Assembly: GCA_018882835.1 (NCBI GenBank)
Contig: VERE01000006.1
Coordinates: 23,416 to 87,415, forward strand
Source of the DNA: Limnohabitans sp.
GTDB lineage: Bacteria; Pseudomonadota; Gammaproteobacteria; Burkholderiales; Burkholderiaceae_C
Reading direction: 5' to 3'
Length of the DNA: 64,000 bases
Of the stretch, positions 35,188-43,883 are shown one piece after another. The position numbers and the translations under genes are program-made. The notes under the pieces were generated by a model. The model did no database searches. It saw only the letters and a list, made by a program, of their open reading frames with translations, and was not told the origin of the DNA. Numbering within the stretch: position 1 is the first letter of the stretch; the number at the start of each line of letters is the position of its first letter.

Positions 35188-36165
35188 ATGCACACGACAG
35201 TGAAATTTCTGCGCAACAGCCTGATGGGTCTGTTTTTGGGGGTCATAGGCCTGGGCACGGCCTGGTCATTCCCCACCAAACCTGTTCGCATCGTGATCGG
35301 CTTTCCTGCGGGCGGCCCCTTGGATTTGCATGCCAGATTGCTGGCAGACAAATTGCAAGCGGTCTTGGGCCAGCCCGTGCTGATCGATTACAAAGCCGGT
35401 GCGGGTGGGACCGTGGGAGCCCAGGAAGTGATGAAGTCCGCTCCCGACGGCCATACCTTGATGCTGGCGAACACCGGTGTGCTGGTGATCAATCCCGCCT
35501 TGTACAGCCGGTTGCCCTATGGCACCTTGAAAGATTTTGTGCCGATCGCGCGCACGGCCATGCAGCCACTGGCTTTGTTGGTCAACCCACAATTGCCGGT
35601 GCGTACCTTGCAGGAGTTCACGGCCTATGTGCGTGATCGCCCCGGCCAGGTCAATTACGGCTCGGCGGGCAATGGTGGCATCAGCCACCTGGCACCGGAG
35701 ATGTTCAAGTCTGCGGCCCAACTTTTCATGGTTCATATTCCTTATCGCGGTAGCGCACCGGCGTTCACCGACCTGATGGCGGGGCAAGTCCAGTTCATGG
35801 CGGAAAGCATTCCGCAAGCGGCCAACTACCACAAGCAAGGCAAGGTGCGCGCCCTGGCCGTGACCAGTCGCGAGCGCAGCCCAGCCTTGCCCGATGTGCC
35901 TACCGTTCACGAGAGCGGCTTCAAAGACTTTGTGGTGGTGGGTTTTTACGGCTTCATGGCCCCGGCAGGGACACCGAAAGAAGCTGTCGAGGTTCTCAGT
36001 CAGGCTTTTAAAACCGTTCTGAACCAGGCCGATGTGCGCAAACGCATGGTGGATCAGGGGGCAGACCCGGCGTTCCTCGGGGCCGACGATTTTCACCGAT
36101 TTTTGTCCAACGAAATGCCGCGTTGGAGCGAGGTGGTAAAAAAGTCGGGCGCCCGGGTGGACTGA
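35188..36165 (+). CDS. Bug/TctC-type receptor, copy 9
   Basis: 325 aa from the ATG at 35188, which gives a normal signal MHTTVKFLRNSLMGLFLGVI ending near TAW-SF (26). The ligand loop is variant, IGFPAGGPLDLHARLL (37-52), with IGFP in place of VPxP. Second block HIPYRGSAPAFTDLM, tail RWSEVVKKSGARVD. Weak ribosome site. It is divergent from the RraA-like gene and convergent with the GST gene, 5 bases from its stop. Ligand could relate to the RraA/cyclase pathway, which would then have two receptors. Confidence 0.91.
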   Translation: MHTTVKFLRNSLMGLFLGVIGLGTAWSFPTKPVRIVIGFPAGGPLDLHARLLADKLQAVLGQPVLIDYKAGAGGTVGAQEVMKSAPDGHTLMLANTGVLVINPALYSRLPYGTLKDFVPIARTAMQPLALLVNPQLPVRTLQEFTAYVRDRPGQVNYGSAGNGGISHLAPEMFKSAAQLFMVHIPYRGSAPAFTDLMAGQVQFMAESIPQAANYHKQGKVRALAVTSRERSPALPDVPTVHESGFKDFVVVGFYGFMAPAGTPKEAVEVLSQAFKTVLNQADVRKRMVDQGADPAFLGADDFHRFLSNEMPRWSEVVKKSGARVD

Positions 36166-36170
36166 GCCTG

Positions 36171-36782
36171 TCAGGCAGGCAGTGACCAGCTGCCCTTGAG
36201 CGATGGGCGCTCCATGAAACTGGCAGCCCATTGCGCGACATGGGGGTATTTGCTGCGCCAGGCCAGATCGGCGTAGCGCAGGTCGAGGTACCACAGCGCG
36301 CAGCCCAGCGTGAGGTTGCCAATGTGCACCGCAGGCGTGAGCAATTCGGGGTGGGCTTCAAGGTGACCGAGCGAGGTGGCAATTTTGTCCAGCTGGCCGT
36401 TCGTCCAATCATTCCAGCGCAAGGCTTCAGGTCGCACATTGGTTTCGTAGCGGGCCAGCAAGGCGGCATCCATCACGCCATCGGCCAGCGATTGCATGGC
36501 CAGTGCGGCCCAGCGTGCCGGACCTGCGATGGGAAACAGGGTACCGCCGCCCAAGCTGTTGAGGTATTCACAAATCACACGACTGTCGTACAAGGCGACG
36601 CCATCGTCGGTGACCAGCGTAGGCACCTTGCCCAGGGGGTTGCTGACGATGATGCTTGGGTCGCGGTTGACTGGGTGTGCGCTGCAATTCAAAAAAGTGA
36701 GTCGGTCCACCAGGTTCAGCTCATGGGCAGTCACCAGGCATTTGCGTACGAAGGGGGAGGTGGGAGAGAAGTAAAGTTTCAT
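36171..36782 (-). CDS. Glutathione S-transferase family protein
   Basis: 203 aa from the ATG at 36782. The thioredoxin-fold N domain MKLYFSPTSPFVRKCLV carries a serine (S9) where GSTs activate glutathione; NPLGKVPTLV has the cis-proline loop and LYDSRVICEYL the glutathione-binding SR pair. The C domain is all helical. It probably conjugates or isomerises small electrophiles such as ring-cleavage products (maleylpyruvate-type reactions are possible). Single gene, divergent from the metallo-hydrolase gene. Confidence 0.9.
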   Translation of the reverse strand: MKLYFSPTSPFVRKCLVTAHELNLVDRLTFLNCSAHPVNRDPSIIVSNPLGKVPTLVTDDGVALYDSRVICEYLNSLGGGTLFPIAGPARWAALAMQSLADGVMDAALLARYETNVRPEALRWNDWTNGQLDKIATSLGHLEAHPELLTPAVHIGNLTLGCALWYLDLRYADLAWRSKYPHVAQWAASFMERPSLKGSWSLPA

Positions 36783-36850
36783 GGTGTACAAATTCTAGGA
36801 CTTGGGGCAAGATCGCCCATCCTGATTTACCCCTGCGGAGACCCCTCACC

Positions 36851-37597
36851 ATGTACCAATTGGATGTGCTTGTGCAAGGCTTTCCCGGCCGTTCTGTGTG
36901 CCATGGCAGCCTGGGCTGGAGCACCTTGAGCCTGCTGCGCGGACAAGGTCGCACGCTGTTGGTGGATGTGGGTTCTTTTGGCGTGCGGCATGTGCTTGCA
37001 CAGCAGTTGCATTTTCGCGGGGTGGCCGCGGAGGATGTGACCGATGTGTTGTTGACCCATGCGCATTACGACCATGCGGTCAACTTCACCCTGTTTCCCA
37101 ACGCGCGCATCTGGATCGGCGCGCAGGAGTTGTCATGGGCAGCCGCCCAGCCTGTGGGGTTCAACCCTTTGCCTGAGCTGTATGTCCGCGAGTTGATGCA
37201 GTCTTCGCGTGTGCACCGCATTCAGGCGGGCGATGTTTTTTTACCAGGCATTCAAGCTGTGGCGGCGCCCGGCCATACGCCCGGCCATTTGTTGTTTCAT
37301 CTGACAGGGACACCCGTGCCCGTGCTCTTTACGGGTGATGCCGCCAAAAACCGGGCAGAGCTTTTGTCGCTGGATGTCGACGCTACCGAAGACCGCGCCC
37401 AGAGCCAGGCGACGCTGAATACTTTGTGGCGGCTTTGGCGTGCCCAGCCCGGCACGCTGTTGGTGCCAGGGCATGACCTGTGCATGGTGTTGGACGCCTC
37501 TGGTCAAATTCAGTACCAGGGAGAGCGCAAAGCAGGCATCGATGCCTGGTTTTCCGAGAGCCTTGCCCAGACCACGCGCATGAATTTGTGCCCTTGA
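36851..37597 (+). CDS. MBL-fold metallo-hydrolase
   Basis: 248 aa. The HxHxDH zinc motif is THAHYDH (69-75), followed by AAPGHTPGH, VLFTGDAAKN and LLVPGHD, which complete the two-metal site. The layout matches small cytoplasmic N-acyl-homoserine-lactonase or glyoxalase II-like hydrolases. No signal peptide. It is followed 20 bases later by a solute-binding-like protein gene. The natural substrate (lactone, thioester or other) cannot be told. Confidence 0.87.
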   Translation: MYQLDVLVQGFPGRSVCHGSLGWSTLSLLRGQGRTLLVDVGSFGVRHVLAQQLHFRGVAAEDVTDVLLTHAHYDHAVNFTLFPNARIWIGAQELSWAAAQPVGFNPLPELYVRELMQSSRVHRIQAGDVFLPGIQAVAAPGHTPGHLLFHLTGTPVPVLFTGDAAKNRAELLSLDVDATEDRAQSQATLNTLWRLWRAQPGTLLVPGHDLCMVLDASGQIQYQGERKAGIDAWFSESLAQTTRMNLCP

Positions 37598-37617
37598 AAT
37601 CAGGCTATGCTTTACCC

Positions 37618-38352
37618 ATGAGTCCTTTGACATCCGAAATCATTCACGCTGTGGCGCCCTCGGGCGTGTTGCGTGCCGCCATCAACCTTGGCAATCCCAT
37701 CCTGGCAGGAAAAGACCTTCAGACCGGCAAAGCCAAGGGCGTGTCTGTCGATTTGGCACAAGCCCTGGCCGATCGCCTGGGCGTTGCACTTTCCTGCGAG
37801 GTCTTTGAAACCGCGGCCCAGTCGGTCAACGCCGTGACCACCCAGGCGGCCGATGTAGGTTTTTTTGCCATCGACCCTTTGCGCGGCCAGGGCCTGAATT
37901 TCACCGCGCCTTATGTGCTGATTGAAGGCAGTTACATGGTGCGCAATGACTCCCCTTTGCAAGACAATGCTGAGGTGGACCGCGTGGGCCATCGTGTGGT
38001 GGTAGGTCAGGGCAGTGCCTATGATTTGTTTCTGACGCGTGAAATTCAGCACGCCGAGATTGTTCGCGCCCCCAGCTCGCCTGCCGTGGTCGACACCTTT
38101 CTCGCACAAGACCTTGAAGTGGCCGCAGGCGTCAAGCAACAGCTTCAGGCCGATGCGCAACGTTTGCCCGGCTTGCGTCTGTTGCCCGGACGCTTCATGG
38201 TCATTCAGCAAGCCATGGGGTTGTCCAAAGGCAGCGGCGAGGCTGCAGCTGTCATGCTGCGTGAGTTTGTCCAAGAGATGAAAGCCTGCGGTTTTGTTGC
38301 ACAAGCCCTGGCCCGCCACAACATTCAGGGGGCCTCAGTGGCCCCCTTGTAA
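37618..38352 (+). CDS. Family 3 substrate-binding domain protein without signal peptide
   Basis: 244 aa from the ATG at 37618; the upstream in-frame sequence overlaps the metallo-hydrolase gene. The fold is that of amino-acid ABC binding proteins: GVLRAAINLGNPILAG, GVSVDLAQALADRLG, ADVGFFAIDPLRG, FTAPYVLIEGSYMV and a late PAVVDTFLAQ. The N terminus MSPLTSEIIHAVAPSG has no hydrophobic signal, so the protein is predicted to be cytoplasmic. No permease or ATPase gene is adjacent. It may be an intracellular ligand binder or enzyme (cyclohexadienyl dehydratase shares this fold). Confidence 0.78.
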   Translation: MSPLTSEIIHAVAPSGVLRAAINLGNPILAGKDLQTGKAKGVSVDLAQALADRLGVALSCEVFETAAQSVNAVTTQAADVGFFAIDPLRGQGLNFTAPYVLIEGSYMVRNDSPLQDNAEVDRVGHRVVVGQGSAYDLFLTREIQHAEIVRAPSSPAVVDTFLAQDLEVAAGVKQQLQADAQRLPGLRLLPGRFMVIQQAMGLSKGSGEAAAVMLREFVQEMKACGFVAQALARHNIQGASVAPL

Positions 38353-38393
38353 CCCATGCTCAGAGCATGCCCTATCAAACTCAAGGAAATACG

Positions 38394-39368
38394 ATGAAAG
38401 CTGCCTGGTACGCTGCCAACGGGGAAGCGCGCGACGTGCTGCAAGTGGGGGAGTTGCCAACGCCGACCCCAGGCCCTGGCGAAGTGCGTGTGCGCCTGAA
38501 AACCTCTGGTGTGAATCCGTCCGATGTGAAGTCCCGAAGAGCCCGTCCGGTGACCGATCCCTTGATTGTTCCCCACAGCGATGGGGCCGGCTGGATCGAT
38601 GCGCTGGGCGCTGGAGTTCCCGCTGCCAGGCTCAATGAGCGCGTCTGGTTATGGAATGGCCAATGGCAACGGGCCCTAGGCACGGCCAGCGAATGGATTG
38701 TGGTGCCTGCAGCCCAGGCCGTTCATTTGCCCGACAACACCGACTTTGCAGCCGGGGCATGTCTGGGCATCCCCGCGTTGACGGCCCTGCAAGCGGTGCA
38801 TCTGGCGGGTGACTTGAAAGGCAAAAACGTCCTGGTGACAGGCGCAGGCTCTGCTGTTGGGCATTACATTGTCCAACTTGCCAAAATGCGCGGCGCGCGC
38901 GTTTTGGGTACGGCTGGTGCGCCAGACAAGCAAGCCCATGCCTTGAGCGCCGGGGTGGATGTCCTCTTGAATTACAAAGCCGATCCGGTGGCGGAGCGAA
39001 TCAAGGCAGAAACCCAAGGCCAAGGTGTGGATGCCATCATCGACATGGACCTGTCGACGACCAGCCAGTATGTGGCTGCGGGCGCGCTCAAGGCACACGG
39101 TGTGTGGGTTTGCTATGGCTCCAATGCGCTTGAAGTGCCGTTGGCATTCCGCACCTGCCTTTACGCCTCGATCGACTTGCGTTTCTTCCTGGTCTATGAC
39201 CTCAAGCCGGCAGACCGTGCTCGCTGCCAGCAAGAGCTGCAAGATTTGTTGTCAGGACAACGGCTGCAGCACAGCATTGGCCCCCGGTTCCCCTTGCAGG
39301 ACATTGTCAAAGCCCATGAGGCGGTCGAGGGTGGGCGCGTGGTGGGCAATGTCGTGATCGACCTTTGA
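38394..39368 (+). CDS. Zinc-independent MDR quinone oxidoreductase
   Basis: 324 aa from the ATG at 38394 after CAAGGAAATACG. The GroES-like domain opens MKAAWYAANGEARDVLQVGE, and the nucleotide motif is VLVTGAGSAVG (146-156). The zinc-ligand cysteines of alcohol dehydrogenase are absent, placing it with NADPH:quinone reductase/crotonyl reductase types. GRVVGNVVIDL is the usual C-terminal end. It reduces enones or quinones in the cytoplasm. Likely independent of the binding-protein gene 41 bases upstream. Confidence 0.9.
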   Translation: MKAAWYAANGEARDVLQVGELPTPTPGPGEVRVRLKTSGVNPSDVKSRRARPVTDPLIVPHSDGAGWIDALGAGVPAARLNERVWLWNGQWQRALGTASEWIVVPAAQAVHLPDNTDFAAGACLGIPALTALQAVHLAGDLKGKNVLVTGAGSAVGHYIVQLAKMRGARVLGTAGAPDKQAHALSAGVDVLLNYKADPVAERIKAETQGQGVDAIIDMDLSTTSQYVAAGALKAHGVWVCYGSNALEVPLAFRTCLYASIDLRFFLVYDLKPADRARCQQELQDLLSGQRLQHSIGPRFPLQDIVKAHEAVEGGRVVGNVVIDL

Positions 39369-39372
39369 GGCT

Positions 39373-39897
39373 TCACCGAGGTTTCGGCCCCTCGCCCTGA
39401 CGCTCCAGGAAACGAGAGACATTCAGCAAAGCGTCTTCTAGCTTGCGAATGTCTTGCTCGCGCAGCATGTCTATCTTTTGATGCAGCAGCTCAATTTCCA
39501 ACTCGGCTTTGACATTGATTTCGTAATCATGGGTCGATCGCAACCGATCCACCTCGCTTTGGCGGTTCTGGCTCATCATGATGGCGGGGGCGGTATAGGC
39601 CGCTTGAAATGACAAGACCAAGTTCAGCAAAATGAAGGGGTAGGGGTCCCAGGCCTGGCTGCCAGCCTGGGTGTTCCATGCAATCCAGCCCACGATCAAG
39701 GCACTTTGCAACAGGATGAAGCGCCAGGAGCCGACCGTGGTGGCCACCGTGTCTGCCAGGCGCTGGCCCCACGTCAAGTGGTTTGCCGGCAAGGCTCCCA
39801 GAGAGGGTTGCCGCTCTTCTCGGTGAAGGCGCCGGTGGCTTCTCAAGTGTTGCAGCAAGTGTTGCTCATCGGCACTAAGGGGGCTGTGGTCGGTCAT
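39373..39897 (-). CDS. DUF1003 membrane protein
   Basis: 174 aa from the ATG at 39897 with CCAGGAGGCCCC ahead. A basic N-terminal region is followed by two membrane helices: GSWRFILLQSALIVGWIAWN and PYPFILLNLVLSFQAAYTAP, the latter with the DUF1003 hallmark LNLxLSxxAAxxAPxIMMSQNRQ. The C-terminal half (about 105-170) is a charged helix with coiled-coil character (LEIELLHQKIDMLREQD). DUF1003 proteins are inner-membrane proteins without a proven function. The promoter region holds a palindrome with an FNR-type box, so expression may depend on oxygen. Confidence 0.88.
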   Translation of the reverse strand: MTDHSPLSADEQHLLQHLRSHRRLHREERQPSLGALPANHLTWGQRLADTVATTVGSWRFILLQSALIVGWIAWNTQAGSQAWDPYPFILLNLVLSFQAAYTAPAIMMSQNRQSEVDRLRSTHDYEINVKAELEIELLHQKIDMLREQDIRKLEDALLNVSRFLERQGEGPKPR

Positions 39898-39973
39898 GGG
39901 GCCTCCTGGATGGTTCAATGGAGAACTCGCATTGTGGTCCCAGTGAGGCCCCATCGGGGCAATGGATTCATGG

Positions 39974-39997
39974 ATGGCTTGACCTAGGTCAAGCCAT
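39974..39997. promoter_or_regulatory. 24-bp perfect palindrome with FNR/Anr-type box
   Basis: Bases 39974-39997 are a perfect inverted repeat centred on CTAG. The inner 14 bases, TTGACCTAGGTCAA (39979-39992), fit the FNR/Anr/Dnr pattern TTGAY-N4-RTCAA. Its centre lies about 88 bases before the DUF1003 start. If FNR activates at -41.5, transcription would start about 45 bases before the ATG, a normal leader, although no good -10 box was seen. It also could form a hairpin. It sits just past the Liv operon terminator. Confidence 0.6.
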
Positions 39998-39998
39998 G

Positions 39999-40022
39999 AA
40001 AAACGCCACCCGAAGGTGGCGT
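39999..40022 (-). terminator. Intrinsic terminator with UUCG loop for the Liv operon
   Basis: On the minus strand an 8-bp perfect GC-rich stem (ACGCCACC / GGTGGCGT, 40003-40022) closes a TTCG tetraloop and is followed by a T run (39999-40003). It lies 18 bases after the stop of the branched-chain binding-protein gene. The extra-stable UUCG loop and T tract make it the clearest terminator in the window. Confidence 0.88.
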
Positions 40023-40040
40023 CTGTAAGCGCATGACAGG

Positions 40041-41252
40041 TTACTTGACAGCGGTCGGTTCGCCGTAGGGCAACCAGGTTTTGCCGTCGAATTTGATCAG
40101 TTGCATCATCTGGAACAGCGCAAAATCATCGGGTGCGGTATTGGCCAGCACGCCCGGGATGGCCATCGGAATTTGGTGGTTCTTGATATTGGATACCACT
40201 TTCATGATGTTTTCGCGCGTCAGGTTGTCGCCGGCCTGTTTCAGCACATGCACCATCAGTTGTGCAACTGCATAACCGTAGGTCGTGTTGGCGTCTTCAG
40301 GGCTGGCATCGGGCACGTATTTTTTCATGAAGGCCAAGAACTCTTTCATGGTCGGATCGTTTTCCCAACGCTTTTCGGTCGGGTCTTTGATGTACTGCAT
40401 GGAAATGACGCCCACGGCTTTTTCAACCCCTGCAGGCTTCAGCACCGAGCCAATTGATGCGGACACCTGGTTCAGGTAGTGCGTGGGCTTCCAGCCAATG
40501 TCATCCACTTTGCGAATGGCTTGTGCGGCAAACTTCGGCGTGGTGATGTTGAAGAAAGTGTCGGCCCCCGAACCCTTCAGGGTCACGATTTGAGAGTCGA
40601 TGGTGGGGTCGGTGACTTCATAGGTGACCTCTGAAATGATCATGGTCTTGGCCTTGTCACCCAAACCTTCTTTGAAGCCGTTCAGGTAATCCTTGCCATA
40701 GTCATCGTTTTGCACCAGCACGCCAATCTTGGCATTGGGCTTGTTCTTCAGAATGTCCTTGGCGTAGAGCATGCCTTCGGAGTGGTAGTTGGTGTTGAAA
40801 CCGATGGTCCAGGGGAAGCGCTTGGGGTCATTCCATTTGGAAGCGCCGGTGGCCAGGAACAGGTGCGGCACTTTTTTGGAATTCACATAACGGTGAATGG
40901 CGGTATTGGAGGGGGTGCCCAAAGTATTCATGAGCAACAACACTTCGTCTTGTTCCACCAGGCGGCGCACCATCTCTACGGTTTTAGGCGGGCTGTAACC
41001 ATCGTCCAGGCTGATGAAGTTGATCTTGCGACCATTGATCCCGCCTTGTTCGTTGATCATTTTGAAATAACCAGCTTGCACCTTGCCAATGACGCCATAG
41101 GCAGACGCCGGGCCGCTGTAGGGCATGGTCTGACCGATCTTGATCTCGGTGTCTGACGCACCCGGGTCGTATTTCTTCTGGGCCAGGGCCGAGGTGACCT
41201 GGCATGACACAGCCAGAGCCAGTGCGCTGAGGAGGAAGTTTCTTTTTTGCAT
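40041..41252 (-). CDS. Branched-chain amino acid-type ABC transporter substrate-binding protein
   Basis: 403 aa. Sec signal MQKRNFLLSALALAVSCQVT ending SALAQ (25). Type I periplasmic binding fold: EIKIGQTMPYSGPASAYG, YFKMINEQGGINGRKI, LVQNDDYGKDYLNGFKEG. This is the LivK/Peripla_BP_6 family, whose relatives in this order bind amino acids, aromatic acids, urea or amides. Last gene of the five-gene Liv set, 39 bases after LivM, and closed by a strong terminator. Given the acyl-CoA synthetases upstream, an aromatic or aliphatic carboxylate is as likely a ligand as leucine. Confidence 0.92.
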   Translation of the reverse strand: MQKRNFLLSALALAVSCQVTSALAQKKYDPGASDTEIKIGQTMPYSGPASAYGVIGKVQAGYFKMINEQGGINGRKINFISLDDGYSPPKTVEMVRRLVEQDEVLLLMNTLGTPSNTAIHRYVNSKKVPHLFLATGASKWNDPKRFPWTIGFNTNYHSEGMLYAKDILKNKPNAKIGVLVQNDDYGKDYLNGFKEGLGDKAKTMIISEVTYEVTDPTIDSQIVTLKGSGADTFFNITTPKFAAQAIRKVDDIGWKPTHYLNQVSASIGSVLKPAGVEKAVGVISMQYIKDPTEKRWENDPTMKEFLAFMKKYVPDASPEDANTTYGYAVAQLMVHVLKQAGDNLTRENIMKVVSNIKNHQIPMAIPGVLANTAPDDFALFQMMQLIKFDGKTWLPYGEPTAVK

Positions 41253-41291
41253 GGTGAATCCTTATGGCAAAAATGGACAACGGGAAAATGA

Positions 41292-42290
41292 TCAGGGGCT
41301 GCCACGCAGCTTGGCCCAGGCCAGGCGCACGGCGCCATAGATGCCGCTGGGCATGACATACATGAAACCGATCAGCAGCACGCCGTAAATGGCCCAGGGC
41401 GCTGCTTTGGAAATCTGGTCGGCCACATTGGGAATGAATTGCACAAAAGCCGCGCCAAATAAAGCGCCAGGCAAGGTGGCCACGCCGCCAATGACCATGC
41501 CCACCAGCAAGGTGATTGACAAAAACACCGTGAAACTGTCGGGTGCCACAAAAGCAACCAAAATTGCGCTCAGGCTGCCCGCGACGCCGGTATATAAGGC
41601 GCTGACACCGAAAGCGAGGCTCTTGTAAAAGGGGGTGTTGATGCCCATGGAGGCCGCAGCGATGGGCTGGTCTCGAATGGCCATCAAGGCGCGCCCAATG
41701 CGGCCACGCAACAAATTCCAGGCCAGCAGGAACATGATCAGGGCCACCAGCAAGGAAAAGAAATACAGCCAGCGGTCCGAATTGATGCTGAGACCTGCAA
41801 AGGATGTGATCCATGGGTCTGGCTTCATGATCACAATGCCTTGAACCCCGCCCGTCCATTCTTCCAGGTGCTTGAATTTCAGCAACTGCGGCAAGGCCAC
41901 GGCCAGGGCGAAAGTGGCCAGCGCCAGGTAATGGCCTTCCAGACGCAGGGCTGGCAAGCCAAACAGGAAACCCACGACCAGGCAAAGAGCGCCAGAGATG
42001 GGCAAGGTGACCCAGTAGGGCATGTCATAGCGGTCCATCAAGATGGCCGTGGTGTAGGCGCCGATGGCCAGAAAAGCCCCATGACCCAGGGAAATTTGGC
42101 CGCTGTATCCCGTGAGGATGTTCAGGCCCACCAGGGCAATGGCGTAGGACAGCACCATGGAGAACTGGAACACGCTGTAATTGCTGACAAAAAAGGGCAA
42201 CACACATGCCGCCATCAGCAGCAAGGCGATCCAGACAACTGTCTTCAGGCTGAGCGACGAAGCGGTGGAGGCGTTGTTCATGGTCGTCAT
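41292..42290 (-). CDS. Branched-chain amino acid-type ABC permease, LivM family
   Basis: 332 aa with about 9-10 membrane helices. LNILTGYSGQISLGHGAFLAIGAYT is the LivM signature, and GRALMAIRDQPIAAASMGI is the cytoplasmic loop that docks the ATPases. It forms the transmembrane pore with the LivH protein. Its start overlaps the LivH stop by 4 bases (42287-42290), showing coupled translation. Confidence 0.93.
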   Translation of the reverse strand: MTTMNNASTASSLSLKTVVWIALLLMAACVLPFFVSNYSVFQFSMVLSYAIALVGLNILTGYSGQISLGHGAFLAIGAYTTAILMDRYDMPYWVTLPISGALCLVVGFLFGLPALRLEGHYLALATFALAVALPQLLKFKHLEEWTGGVQGIVIMKPDPWITSFAGLSINSDRWLYFFSLLVALIMFLLAWNLLRGRIGRALMAIRDQPIAAASMGINTPFYKSLAFGVSALYTGVAGSLSAILVAFVAPDSFTVFLSITLLVGMVIGGVATLPGALFGAAFVQFIPNVADQISKAAPWAIYGVLLIGFMYVMPSGIYGAVRLAWAKLRGSP

Positions 42291-43159
42291 ACCCTGGTCA
42301 CAATGACTTTGCCAAACAGCCCTGCCGGACGGATGGTCAGCACCGACACAATCAGCAACAGGGCGACCGACAGTTTGAGTTCGGTGCCAATCAGGTAAGC
42401 ACCAAGCAGATTTTCCAGGATGCCCACCAGGAAGCCGCCAAAGACGGCGCCTCCCGGGCTGTCAATGCCGCCCACCAAGGCGGCGGCAAAAGCGTAGAGC
42501 AAGATGCCCGACATCATGTTGGGCTCGAGAAACACCACAGGCGCGATCATCATGCCGGCGGTCGAGCCAATGGCTGCCGCCAGGCCCCAGCCCAGCGCCA
42601 GCATCCATCCCACCCGGATGCCCACCAAGCGGCTGGAGACCGGGTTTTGCGCCGCAGCACGCATCGCCAGTCCCAGCGGCGTGTATCGGAAGAAGCCGAA
42701 CAGGAAAAGCAATAACACCAGGGTGACGCCAATCGACCCCAGCTCATGTGCCGACATGAACTTAATGCCAAAAGGCGCCTCTTTAGGAAAGGGCGAGGGG
42801 AAGGATTTGATGGTGTAGGAAAAAATCCAACCGGCCAGGCTGTTGAAGATCACCAGCAAGCCGATGAAGACCACCACCACGCTCAGTACCGGCGCATTCT
42901 GAACGGGCTGGATGATGATTTTTTGCAGCAGCACCCCCAGCACAAAGGCCAGCAAAATGGTGCTGAAAAAAGCAATCCAGTAGGGCACGCCGGCGTTGAC
43001 CATGCTCCAGGCCATGTAAGTGGCGAACATGGCCAGCTCACCTTGGGCGAAGTTGATGTGGTGCGTCGACTGGTAAATCATGACCAGGGCCAGGGCCAGG
43101 CTGGCGTAGACGCCCCCAGTGGCGATGCCGGCAACAAGTTGGTGCAGGAAGGTTTCCAT
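42287..43159 (-). CDS. Branched-chain amino acid-type ABC permease, LivH family
   Basis: 290 aa from the ATG at 43159 (METFLHQLVAGIATGGVYAS); the longer frame to 43255 is antisense-like sequence within the LivF gene. About eight helices. HHINFAQGELAMFATYMAW and GLAMRAAAQNPVSSRLVGI are LivH landmarks, the latter being the ATPase-coupling loop. It lies 10 bases after LivF and overlaps LivM by 4 bases. It should heterodimerise with LivM in the inner membrane. Confidence 0.93.
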   Translation of the reverse strand: METFLHQLVAGIATGGVYASLALALVMIYQSTHHINFAQGELAMFATYMAWSMVNAGVPYWIAFFSTILLAFVLGVLLQKIIIQPVQNAPVLSVVVVFIGLLVIFNSLAGWIFSYTIKSFPSPFPKEAPFGIKFMSAHELGSIGVTLVLLLFLFGFFRYTPLGLAMRAAAQNPVSSRLVGIRVGWMLALGWGLAAAIGSTAGMMIAPVVFLEPNMMSGILLYAFAAALVGGIDSPGGAVFGGFLVGILENLLGAYLIGTELKLSVALLLIVSVLTIRPAGLFGKVIVTRV

Positions 43160-43169
43160 GGTGCGCGCC

Positions 43170-43883
43170 TCAATAGCCCAGGTAAGCCCGACGAACCGCT
43201 TCGTCTTGCTTGAGTTGTTGGGCCGGCCCCGACATGGCGAGCCGGCCGGTTTCAATCAGGTAGGCCTGATGGGCCAGGTCCAAAGCCATGGCGGCGTTTT
43301 GTTCGACCAGCAAAATGGTGACCTTTTCCGTCTCGTTGATGGTGCGCATGATGCCGAAAATCTCTTTCACAATCAGCGGCGCCAAGCCAAATGAAGGCTC
43401 GTCAAGCAGCAGCAAGCGCGGGCGCAACATGAGTGCGCGCGCAATCGCCAGCATTTGCTGCTCACCGCCCGAGAGCGTGCCGGCTTGCTGATGGCGGCGC
43501 TCTTTCAGTCGCGGGAAATAGTGGAACATGCGCTCCTGGTCCTCGGCCACTGCACGCTTGTCCTTGCGGGTGTAGCTGCCAAGGCGCAAGTTTTCCTCGG
43601 CGCTCATGCTGGTGAATGTGCCGCGCCCATCCGGGACATGGGCCACCCCCAGCCGAACAATGTCTTCGGTGCTCAGTCCATCCAGCCGTTTGCCCTCGAA
43701 CACCATTTGCCCACGGGTGCGAATCATTTTGCAAATGGCGCGCAGGGTGCTGGTTTTTCCGGCGCCATTGGAACCCAGCAGCGTGGTGATACTGCCTTCT
43801 TCGATCTTCATGTTCAGGCCATGGATGACATCGGAGGCGCCATAGCCGGCAGACAGGTCGGTCAGTTCAAGCAATGTGCTCAT
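43170..43883 (-). CDS. Branched-chain amino acid-type ABC ATPase, LivF family
   Basis: 237 aa. Walker A GSNGAGKTS (37-45), signature LSGGEQQ, Walker B LLLLDEPSFGL and the switch region ILLVEQNAAMAL are all intact. AHVPDGRGTFTSMSAEENL is the LivF-type Q-loop region. It pairs with LivG to drive uptake; its start overlaps the LivG stop by 4 bases (43880-43883), so the two ATPases are made together. Confidence 0.94.
   Translation of the reverse strand: MSTLLELTDLSAGYGASDVIHGLNMKIEEGSITTLLGSNGAGKTSTLRAICKMIRTRGQMVFEGKRLDGLSTEDIVRLGVAHVPDGRGTFTSMSAEENLRLGSYTRKDKRAVAEDQERMFHYFPRLKERRHQQAGTLSGGEQQMLAIARALMLRPRLLLLDEPSFGLAPLIVKEIFGIMRTINETEKVTILLVEQNAAMALDLAHQAYLIETGRLAMSGPAQQLKQDEAVRRAYLGY

Noticed and set aside
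35266..36294. Minus-strand open frame of 342 codons
   Set aside because: Antisense to receptor copy 9 and the end of the GST gene; no family features.
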